64,000 bases of DNA from Taenia hydatigena (lineage: Eukaryota; Platyhelminthes; Cestoda; Cyclophyllidea; Taeniidae), in contig JADWOT020000004.1 of NCBI GenBank assembly GCA_036345935.2, positions 9,276,179-9,340,178 of the forward strand, in the 5' to 3' direction. This document shows positions 37,098 to 46,745 of this stretch, one piece after another (within the stretch, counting starts at the first letter, position 1; each line of letters starts with the position of its first letter). The position numbers were made by a program, and so were the translations under genes. The notes beneath the pieces are model-generated. The model was not told the origin of the DNA. It saw only the letters and a list, made by a program, of their open reading frames with translations, and did not search any database.

Positions 37098-37952
37098 ATG
37101 TCCTGCGGTGACTTCGGATCCAACGCTAATAGTATGCAAAATATTACACTTTCTTTGGATGATAGCTCCGAGCGCACACTTTTGACCACGCACTTAGCCA
37201 TTGAAATGGCTACTGGTCAGAAGTCTACTTCCACACTCAACCATCGCCACCACCAACTGCATCGCATCCATGTGAACACAGAATAAAGTAACTGTAGCAA
37301 GCAGAGACAAACTTCTAGTTCAACTTGTTCATCTTCGTGTCTGATTGCGAACACACTTACCGGATCATTCTTTTGTCTCCCTTGCGTTACACATTCCACC
37401 TCTTCGCCCCTCAATGCCCGCCCTCCTACGCATATCTTCTCCAACAACCTAACAGCAAAGAAATGAAAATGCTGCAATCACACACTCACATCCATTCTGC
37501 TGAGCCAGCTTCATGTTCATTGATGACCTAGACACGATGTGATCTTTCTATTAGGTAAAATTCAAATCCTAATGTGTCTCATGGACATTAACGTGCACAT
37601 CGTATGCGAATTGACATTCATGTTTGGTGCCAGCCTTCACAACCAAATGAAAAGACCCGTTGCGCTAGTGCAAGGATATTCCATCTACATGCAAGAGTCT
37701 ACAAACCGACTCAACAGAGTTATGGACAAGTTAGTATTATACGGGTGTAAAATGAGCCTCACGCCATCATCTTCACCCTCATCAAACAACTCTGGATGTC
37801 TCAGCAGAGTTTTCTCAGTGACGCTAATTAATTTCTTTCCTCCTTGAAACAGGCACCAAAACCGCTTGATAGTGTGCCAAAGTGATTGTGCAAAAGGTTA
37901 CGCGAATTGCATTCGATCACGCATCTTGAGGCACCAGGCTACTCATTCATAG
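37098..37952 (+). CDS. Three-exon arm gene, C1 copy
   Basis: Predicted exons are 37098-37215, 37555-37729 and 37853-37952. Joins are phase 1 (ATG|GKIQ) and phase 2, and both keep a single frame: 130 residues starting MSCGDFGSN. Donors are gtcaga and gttagt. Acceptors are tctattag and the strong pyrimidine tract ttctttcctccttgaaacag. An upstream acceptor-like acgctag (37086) suggests the first ATG may be internal to a longer gene. The middle exon is rich in Met, Leu and Val (KIQILMCLMDINVHIV), and the last has two Cys (VCQSDC). AATAAA lies at 38130-38135. Exons 1 and 2 translate identically in C2. Function unknown. Confidence 0.5.
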
Positions 37953-38129
37953 TCAGTAATGCCGTAACGGGTGTTTACTCGAATCGCACCCGAACTCGCA
38001 CGTCAAGTCCAATCTGGAGATGGAAGGGTGTAAATCAACCGTCCGAAACTTTTGAAGCAATAGCAAAGGCGAAGTTCACCTTTAATGCTGTTCAATAATG
38101 CCTCCATGCTTACAAAAATATTCCCTTGA

Positions 38130-38135
38130 AATAAA
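38130..38135 (+). promoter_or_regulatory. Poly(A) signal candidate for the C1 arm gene
   Basis: AATAAA, 178 nt after the predicted stop, conserved in C2 at about 53058-53063. Confidence 0.4.
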
Positions 38136-38933
38136 ACAAACTCTATTCGAATTCAGGATCTGTAGCTTCTTAGACAAGAGGAAAAGCCAGACACTAGAAA
38201 CATTTTTAACCGTATCGCCTCACGTTTCATCGAAGTGACTATTTATACGAGTGCTATCTCTGACCGCAAACTTAATGGATAAGTATAAATAGCACAATCA
38301 CCAAGTTGACTGTGAATAAGTCTCTTCTCCCTTCCCTTTCACTACCCTACTCTCCATTACCTACCCCTTTTCAGCCATCCGATTGTTTGCTGCTGTACAA
38401 TGGTAGTCACTCGATGACGGCCTTTCAATTAGTAGTACAAATTTGAAGCCAAGAGTAATATGAACCCTTCTTCATTCCACTTGAGGGAACAACTTTAATC
38501 TTTGAACAAACATTCAGTGCTGCATTACTTTTACTTGCAAACATTGTAAATGTTAGCGCTGGTCTCTGGATTTTACCCATAATAACTTATGCTCACTGGA
38601 TAAAATGATGTAGACCTCAGCTATGATCGGGTTATTCAGAGGTGTCAGTGTTGTTGCCGCGTTGGCGGGTGCTGTTGAACCCAGAACACACCATTTACAT
38701 CCTTGTTTCGCTTTTACAATATTTTTTTCTTTCGCTGATCTTCGAACTCTGACACAACAATGTTGACTTTGTTATGCATTATTGTACGGCAGCTTCTGCA
38801 CCGATGGTATCAATGGAAAAAAGTAGACTTATTTTCTAAACAGCTGAAGTTCCGCTTTTAACATTTGTTGTTCATTTGACATGTCTTTGCTCTAGCTGAC
38901 CTAAAGCTATTCATTGAATTTCCTAATTATCAG

Positions 38934-39207
38934 GATTTTCAAAACACCTGTAATCAAAGTGTTGACAAATACTGGGAAAGGCAGGAAAGATTTCTTAGCT
39001 TCGCCAAAATCTGAGGAGACTTCAGATACAGAAGAGTGCTCATTTATCACTACCCCACCTCTCATGCAACGAAGTGAGGTCACAACGATGTGCATCTCAC
39101 CAAGGGAGGTTCTCGACCAAATCAACTTAATGAATGGATTTTGCGGTCGAGTTTCTGGCAAAACCAACGATACCTCGACTACCACCCCTAATTCACACAT
39201 CGACTAG
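38934..39207 (+). CDS. Candidate terminal exon, C1 copy
   Basis: The frame follows an acceptor cctaattatcag (ending 38933) and runs 91 codons to TAG. It begins IFKTPVIKVL and is Ser/Thr/Glu-rich with ordinary complexity. The C2 counterpart (52260-51987) keeps the acceptor and frame with two replacements. The upstream donor was not found. It could belong to the gene at 37098-37952 by alternative splicing or to a separate gene. The minus strand is also open here, so strand is not certain. Confidence 0.35.
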
Positions 39208-40892
39208 CACGGTAATCAGAGATGTTAGTGCCATAATTATGGTGCATATAGAAGATGAGCAAATCACACCCGCTTTCCTGATTTTCTTTAACTCGTCCCG
39301 TCACTTCACAACCTCTGAGTAGTAACGGTGGGAGGAGACCTTGTTAATTGCACTCCAAATAACTAGATTAAAGAGACCAGTTGTTGAGGTCACTCCTTTA
39401 CGAAAGGGCTTATCTCCAATTTGACACATTTCTTGGTGTGGACTATCTACATATAGCGAGAAGAAGCGAAGTGATTGCACGTGGCTAATAACAGCTAGCC
39501 GCACCTTATAAGATGGTATTTTTCCTGATTTAGCTCTAACTAATCAGTGCTAACTGTGCGACGCTAGGGAAGGAAGGTTAATGATCTCATAGTTTTGCCA
39601 CTGGCTTTGCAAAAGCTACATCCATGCATGTCAATGGAGTGTGAGACCGTTGATCTTAAGCATCATCTACGTTGTAACGCTGGAAGGGAGATGTCAAATC
39701 ACATCTTGGCAAGTCGCATACCTTTGCCGCCAAATTTTGTTGGGATTCTTGTTCATTATTTTCAAAGAACAAGCTCAGACTTAGAGACATTCTGCGGTAA
39801 TGGCTAAAAGACCTATCAGACTCCATTGTCATATTAAAAATATTCTCACATGGCACTAATGGCACTATATATTTGAGCTAAATTTCAACAAATGCTGCAC
39901 AAACGAGGTAAAGAATGAGCATACTCTATGCAGCATCACTATATTACTCCCTTACTTATTCCCCTCACATTCATGCATTTGCCTGTTTACTATCCCGCCC
40001 TCCTGCTTTTCTTATATGACTATGCCAGCACACACACACGCACACATAACATTTTCCTCCACTTCTCACTCTCGCATTCTTGCCAAATCACGTCATCTGC
40101 GCCTCCTTTATTCCCATTCTGTGTACGCCAGTGCTAAGCGCATAGCGAGGCACTTATTCGTGCATTTGCTACTGCAATGCTGGCATCAGCATTCTGCCAA
40201 ACGCCAATGTCAAAGGAATCGTGAGGCCGCAGCCGATTGCGACATTGCCACGACCACCAAATCAGCTGCCTTCAACATTAACACTATTAATTCAACTTGC
40301 TTTGCCCAATTAAATGTAATAGAACGCACAACATATTCCACGCATTAGAGGAGAGCAAAGGTGATGAGATGCAAAGGCGTTATAATGTGTGCGATGCCAC
40401 AAATGCAAAGGAAAGGGCGTAGATGGATTGAGGGCAGGGGTGAAATGAAGAGAACCGTACAACCGTAGAACGCGATAAAGTATACCAGTGGCACGACATG
40501 TACTACAACCGTCACCGGTGTAGCATAACCTCATGGAGTGACAGAACCCATAGGTTACCACCCCGTGCGATCACTGGCATCTGTAACATCAACTGATGGG
40601 CGTGATATGGTTTTAGGGCGATTGCTATCTAGCATCTACGAGTGGTTTAGTAGAGCAATTTCACCCATTAGCATTCACCAGCCCTTGGTAGCCTCGTTGG
40701 CATGAATGCATTGACACGGTCATCACACCGTCCCTTCAAATTTTGCAAATAATATTGACTGCACTTGGAACATTTTAAGGATCTTGCTATCAATCTTCAA
40801 CTTTGTCTTCCTTTTATGAGCAAAACGCTTTCTGCGCATTTAGCGTTTAATTTCCACATTTCTTAGATTGCATGCTTAAACACTGGATTAGG

Positions 40893-41659
40893 TTAGCTAC
40901 ATAATTTTCGCCTCTGTTTTTGAAGATTTGATTTCGTTTTCTCATGCTCCTGCCCAGCTATCTCCAGCGATCTCTTTATGATGGCACACGCTAGTGCTGC
41001 GAGGCTAATTATTTTTGAATTAGATGCTAGAAAGGCTTGTTTTGCAAAGCTCATTATGCTCGCTTCACGCGTTCTCATCTCAATGTATGATTTTCCCGCC
41101 GTTTGGTGGAAGGGCATGTGTTCCACATAGATTTTCACAGACAAGATGCAAGTGAGCAACAGCTCTCCTCAAGATGCCAATGTCCTCTAATAAATCAAAT
41201 AAAGTCACTACCGTTCCTTCAGCGATAAAAAGCTAGCCATTGAAAGCGATTTGTCCTTAACCTGCCAATGTTACAGACTTACTCCTGAAATTAAAATACT
41301 TCCAACTGCGCCATTTAATAAAGGGAAAGCTGTACTTACGATGCTGAAAAGGGAGCTTCGACATAATTTTGTCGTAACTGCAACCAAAAATCTGTCCCTG
41401 GTCAGAAGATAAGTAGGGCCCAGCTGAGCTGTATCCAATACCACCCCTTTGAGAAGGTCAAATGTTTGGACCGCGACGCTGTTATCCGATGGATAGCTCA
41501 GTCGTGTCACAGTTATCCACCAATCGCAAACCTCGATTCCATGATGTATCGTAAAAGGCACAGAAAGAAGGAGGAGCAAACAGTTGATTCGTCTTTGTCC
41601 AAAAGTACTGACATGTCTAGGCAATGAGCACGATGTGAGATAACCACTAGTGAGGGTAT
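40893..41659 (-). CDS. Candidate cyclin J-like gene (partial)
   Basis: Three coding blocks read in order on the minus strand. Block 1, 41659-41340, ends at a consensus donor (ATC|gtaagt). It contains a cyclin-box-like pattern: DWW, then AVQTFDLL, then FLVAVTTKL, in place of W..V, LAV.LLD and LL.A.K. Block 2, about 41263-41214 after acceptor attggcag, reads VKDKSLSMASFLSL, resembling the segment after the first cyclin helices of cyclin J. Block 3, to 40893, has AFLASNSKIISLAALACA, matching the second cyclin fold's AFL....SL.AAA..A. Cyclin J is a conserved animal cyclin acting with CDKs in the nucleus. The joins between blocks 2 and 3 are not resolved, and both ends are missing. Family assignment is from remembered pattern, not a search. 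Confidence 0.4.
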
Positions 41660-41697
41660 CTACAAATACGTAAATTAAATATATTAACATAAGCGTC

Positions 41698-41770
41698 GAT
41701 TCCGTAGCCTAATGGACAGGGCGTCTGACTACGGATCGGAAGACTATGGGTTCGAGTCCCGTCGGAGCCG
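41698..41770 (+). tRNA. tRNA-Arg (anticodon ACG)
   Basis: A 73-nt cloverleaf. Acceptor GATTCCG/CGGAGCC has one A-C mismatch at the second pair. The D arm is GCC/GGC with an AATGG loop. The anticodon stem is TCTGA/TCGGA around loop CTACGGA (ACG). The T arm is ATGGG/CCCGT with loop TTCGAGT. The B box (GGTTCGAGTCC) is perfect and the A box (TAGCCTAATGG) good. There is no CCA and no intron. No TTTT terminator occurs until 42056-42059, about 290 nt downstream, which is unusual for a tRNA gene and fits a tRNA-headed SINE instead. Confidence 0.8.
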
Positions 41771-42274
41771 TGAATCTCCTTTGTCTCTCTCGCTGCATGT
41801 AGTAGCACCGTGCCTGTCCAACAATGGATTGCATCAGGAAGGATGGATGTGACATCTACTTAGATGCTTGAAGGGAGGAGCAGTAGATTGAGCTAAAACG
41901 TGGGAGGTGGCATGTCATCATGCGTGGTGAGAGGCTAGAATCCACAACATCTACGCTATTAGGACGACACCTCGGCCTACTGACCTACCTCATCACCACC
42001 AATCCTCTACCCTCATTTCTCCTTCGCTCACTCACTACCGAATCCTTCCCACTACTTTTCCTTTGCACTCACTCCCTTATATTCACATCTTTTGTGCTCC
42101 TCACTCTTCTCCTACTCATCTCATTCGCTCCTGTTGCCAACCTCTCTCCTTCGACCAGATGCCATGCTTCGCCGTTATGAAACATGGAAGGGCATGTGTG
42201 ATAGATGAAGTGTGACCAGTGGAGTCGCGTATTGTGCCAGTGGACAAGGAAGAAGTAGGAAACAAATTTTAGCG

Positions 42275-42312
42275 GTCTCCGTAGCCCAGGGATCAGGGCA
42301 CTTGTGAACCAG
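42275..42312 (+). pseudogene. Possible 5' half of a tRNA-Arg relic
   Basis: TCTCCGTAGCCCAGGGATC resembles the first 20 nt of the tRNA at 41698. The similarity fades after the D arm and no anticodon stem is formed. Confidence 0.3.
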
Positions 42313-42960
42313 TTGAGTTTTGCCTACCTTATTGCCTCGGCTTCATCATGACTTGTTTCCTTAGCAGCTACCCCCTCTAGCATTGTGCGCTCACACCACA
42401 TCCAGACTGATGGATCGAATGCGTCGGTGGATGGGTGGGTAGATTAATTAATGCTATTTCGTTTTGTGCAGAAATTAGGTTCATGAGGAAGCTGGCATTT
42501 AGAACTTTTTAGTTGAAATAAATTCTAGGCTGCACATTCGGGGTTCTAAAGCATTCGTAGACGTAACAATTCAGGGATATTAATGAGTAGGCTGAGTTGT
42601 TTTCAGTGGATGCCCGCTAGCAGGAATTCCATGATGCAGAAAGCGTAACACCATTCACAAATTTCGTACACTGCTAATTTATTTATGTCTCGCATTCACA
42701 TTGGCTGATGCTGATCAGAGCACCCGCATGTGTTAATTTTTCATTGATTTAAGGCAGTGATATAAAATTTGGTGTCTGTTCGTTGACATTAGTCTTAGCT
42801 GAATGGTGAAACAAATTATTCTTGTTTGTGTTTTGCACGGATCTGCTAACGTTTAATTGGTTCGTGGTCTTACAAGCACTTTGTAGTTGATGGCCGCACC
42901 TTAATGTTCATCCAATGGCTGAGCGGTTTCTAAAAGTAGCAACACTGTTGCAATGCTTGC

Positions 42961-43131
42961 CAGTGACCACGAATAGGTTAGTGGAGGGAGCATCATCCGC
43001 AACTGAGAATGAAGCTAGTCTGAATGAGCTCTGCCTCGATCACTGGTTCCCCTGCCTATGTGATCATTGCGCTCAATACGAGGGCCTAAGGAACAAAGCT
43101 AACAATGAGAAACCAACTGTATTACACTGAC
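42961..43131 (+). repeat. Short inverted pair D, left arm
   Basis: 171 nt matching 44188-44358 in reverse complement with one mismatch. The spacer is 1056 nt. The plus strand is open across the arm (end of a frame starting 42915; CLDHWFPCLCDHC). Weaker homology continues outward (gttgcaatgcttgc at about 42947 and its complement at about 44389), interrupted by a 29-nt difference. Confidence 0.95.
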
Positions 43132-43264
43132 TGCCTTTCTCTACCTAGCGACAAAGTAAGTAGCACGTACATGCCTCTTGATGCAGTTCGTTGTTAAGCA
43201 TACACTGTGCCACTGCAAGCGGAGGGGGAGTTAGAGAATCCCTATGGCTTTGGTGGCATTCTAC

Positions 43265-43311
43265 TCCGAAATCTTTTGATCCGTAGCCAGACTCCTTACC
43301 CATTAGGCCGA
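43265..43311 (-). pseudogene. tRNA-Arg relic
   Basis: The reverse strand carries GGCCTAATGGGTAAGGAG, then TCTGG, loop CTACGGA (anticodon ACG) and TCAAAAGATT, which are the D and anticodon arms of tRNA-Arg. The T arm and 3' acceptor are gone. Confidence 0.6.
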
Positions 43312-44187
43312 CATTAATGAACCAAGGTTATGTCTCTATGGTCGCAGTAACCCGTACGTGCTGATTTTCTTGATCTATTTGAAGAATTAAATCAAATCAT
43401 GAATTTTATCTGTTTTGTGCATCATCTTGTCACAAAGCATAAAATCGTAAATTTTGGCCTTGATCTTCCACTTTATCGATGGCTAGTATTCACAAATTTG
43501 TAAGTCAATGAATTAAATTAGGATCCACTACGAGATTTCCCATACCTTCTAACGCAAGGCTAGTCACATTCAGACAAACATGGTACCTCTTCTTACTGTG
43601 CTGCTTTTTCTAATAGCTACAATGCCTTGGAAAAGCACCTACCCGGGCAGCATGCATTCCGATGGAAGTGAATGACAAGCAAGCGGTTACCTCAATTGTT
43701 TCCAGATAGTGTCAACAATAATAAGCCCTTGATCACACGATTTTGTCGAATGAAAAGTATGGAGTAGGTTGATAGTTCCTTGCGTTATGCACATCAGAGC
43801 TCACTTCGAAAAATATCTTTTATTTTGCAGGATAAAATTTTGCAGTTTCATTCCAATTTGTCCCGTCTTATGTCGCTTTACTTTTTCACCTTCGGGTGCA
43901 TGCAACAAGGTCCGATCACCACATACATGCGCACGCCTCGTAAGTGGCTACTGTGGCGCATCTGCGGGTAAGTCAATTCTACTTACATTACGCAATCTTC
44001 GTCAGGGTGTGTCATCGACCTGGTTTTTGCACCCTATTTAGAATATCGACCCAATAATGTAGAGACAAATATGCACAAATGCTAGAATTTGATGTACTGA
44101 GTATTTTTTAGCAATATACTATGTAATTCGGACGAGTCGTGGCTGGGCGGGGGATCCTGAAATGGGTAGTGATCCACTATCTCAGCT

Positions 44188-44358
44188 GTCAGTGTAATAC
44201 AGTTGGTTTCTCATTGTTAGCTTTGTTCCTTAGGCCCTCGTATTGAGCGCAATGATCACATAGGCAGGGGAACCAGTGATCGAGGCAGAGCTCATTCAGA
44301 CTAGCTTCATTCTCAGTTGCAGATGATGCTCCCTCCACTAACCTATTCGTGGTCACTG
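44188..44358 (-). repeat. Short inverted pair D, right arm
   Basis: Partner of 42961-43131. Immediately beyond it lies an acceptor-like cgcctctcag (ending about 44370) and an open frame GGFRQALQQRGDPVVLDL, which may be an exon. Confidence 0.95.
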
Positions 44359-45129
44359 ATCGCCTCTCAGTTCAAAGGCGGATTCAGGCAAGCATTGCAA
44401 CAGCGTGGTGACCCTGTAGTTTTGGATTTGAGGACACAATGGTATAAGGTTAGCCGCGTCTGTGTAATTGCAAACATTCGGCGCGCCAATATTCAGGGTC
44501 ATTGCGTGAGTTACTAGCATCCACTTGCACTGTGCAACCTTAAAGCCCCTTCCCGGCCAGCTTTGTCCGATCAGTTGGTAAAATCATGCGTTTAGATAGG
44601 CGGTCGTGGGTGGAGGCACTCTTAACAACGGCTGTTTTGTCCTTGCAAAGTGTACACAGTCCCAAGTAAATTTAATTATGGTAATTGTGTTTAAGGTGAT
44701 TGGCTGAGGACTTTATCACCGAATTTTCACAGTAATTTACTGCTAACATTAAAATAGCCAGTTTCTCCCAATGTTTAAGTCAAAATTGAAGATTGGAATT
44801 TGTTCCTCATAACCCTCATGCTGTGTGTCGTAAAAGAGTTCAAACTGACGATTGCTCGTTTTACTACATTTCGTCTGCATCGAAGTCAACGAAATTTGAG
44901 ATACATGCCTACCACTCGATCAAGGTGTTTTTGCGGCTACGACCGCTGTTGAGGTGTGCTGTCATGGCAGCTCAAAGCGCACTTAGTCAACCGGAGTTTT
45001 TCATAAGCTGTGCATGTCCAACACGATTCGTCTGAGAAACAAACTTTTGATCAAAATTGAGATGTCTTTAGGAAAATAAATTAATTTCATACAGTCCGGT
45101 TATGCTAATAATGGCGGACCAAACGAGGG

Positions 45130-46745
45130 ACCACGCCTGGGAGGCAAGTTTTCTAATTCATCTTACTCATTCACTAGCCTCTCCTTCCCATCTGCACACT
45201 TAAGAATGCCTGAGTACGGTGTGTGAGTTTTCACGTGAGAGTAAAACAAGAGCGAACCGGTTACTTAGTGCGCTTGTCAGATAGGCTAAATTATAGGTTA
45301 TTGTCTTACGATTAACTGTTCTGCCTGTTTGTAATTTTTTTACTCCGAGATGTTGAGATTTCGGTGCTTTTGCCGATATCAAATGTGTGAAGTAATTGGA
45401 AGGACGGTTATATTGTGATGCCTTGATATGCATTATTCTCTGTACATTTTACTTCCATATTCGATAATCGCTTGCCCGATGTTTGAAGCTTAAGACGCAA
45501 GTTATTGTCCCGTATCCACGCATGAGTAACTTTCCAGAGGCATTTAAATGACGTCCACGTGTGACTGCTGCAGTGAGTGGGACGACTTATCCTTCAGGTG
45601 TACTTAATTTGGGGGCGGAAAGTGAAATGCCCGACGACTTCATGCTCTACTTGCCTCTGCAGCTTCTCACCTACGCAGCTTATGCCACATAAGATTGTAC
45701 TACTTTAGCATTCTTTTGTGCGTTTTAATGGTCATCTGCCAGTTAATCGTACTGAGTTGAGTTCTGTTGCCCGAGACAAGTGGTTGGGCTTGCCCTGCAT
45801 GTTTGCGATGTGACAGTAGATTTCGGACTGGTAGCTATTTTAAATCTTAATTATTCTGTCACTATAGTTGTCGTGACCTTTTGCTTTTAGGCTCGTATTC
45901 CCTCCACTGATCATGGAAGCGTGTGATGGCTAGCACATTGTTCCATCCCATACGGGATTGTGCTAACACCATGGAGGATGAGGGGTCTGAGAACGCAGAG
46001 CTCTTGCCGAGGAGAGCATAGAGGCGAATATGTAGTGCGCCAGTGGTTTGTTGGATGGAGGATTTCAGTGGTGGGGCCATCTATTTGCCTCGTCGTTGCA
46101 CCTTAATGGAGTGGGTCTTTGGTATGTTAGATACATATGTACGTATTCTATCCGAGTATGATGTCCCTTTTCGTCTCTGGAGAGGGGAAAATTTGAGGAT
46201 GCTGCAGCACATATGTATGAATTGGTGATGGAGGTGTTTTATTGCACAACTGCAGCCCGTTTTTACGATCAAATGATGGCTGCGGTATGTTTTACCTCAG
46301 CAGGTGTGGAAGAGCTTTAGTTTTGTTGAGTTGCAGTTTATTGACGGATGTGAAGTGCAATTCAAAGTATCGTCTTCATTTGGCACTCAAATCCTACTGC
46401 TGAATGTGCTATGGATTGTCAAAAGTGGAATGCTACTACTTGGCCTTAACAGTAGCTTTGGAAGGTGGTGAACGCTTATCTTTTAGATTGTCGGATGGAT
46501 GGTTTTGAGTAGGAAGGGTTGTGTTTATGGGGAAGAAAACAAGATGCTCCCAACTGCTTTGTACAGGGGCATGTACGTCAGGAAAGCGGAAGGCGAGAAG
46601 GTTGAATACAGCTTGAGTGAGCTCACAGCCTTTTACTTCGCAGGGTGGTCTAAAATGTCATGTTGCCAATTCAGCACGCGGTGCTATTAAAGGGGTATGA
46701 CGGCAAGTACCGCGATCGGGCAGCTACGTGGAGTTTAAGGATATG
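45130..46745 (+). repeat. Second copy of the dispersed repeat seen at 1-1310
   Basis: Diverged direct copy (roughly 65-75% by eye) of the region left of and into A1. Same-strand translations align with stops in both copies, for example KMLPTALYRGMY here and KMPPTALHMGMY at about 1100. The 3' limit near 46745 matches about 1310. Coding capacity is lost. Confidence 0.6.

Larger units (their letters stand above)
31024..40575 (+). repeat. Palindrome C, left arm (C1)
   Basis: The reverse complement recurs at 50614-60247. The arm starts at gcgatcggggtggg and can be followed to cccgtgcgatcact ending 40575, where the partner runs into the N gap. Inner ORFs such as 40310-40561 and exons at 37098-37729 translate identically. 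Outer stretches such as 31275-31553 differ at about 10 of 92 codons. Confidence 0.95.

Noticed and set aside
41920..42180. 86-codon hydrophobic ATG frame after the tRNA
   Set aside because: Pyrimidine-rich sequence gives a Leu/Phe-rich chance frame. There is no second copy or splice support, and it lies in the putative SINE body.
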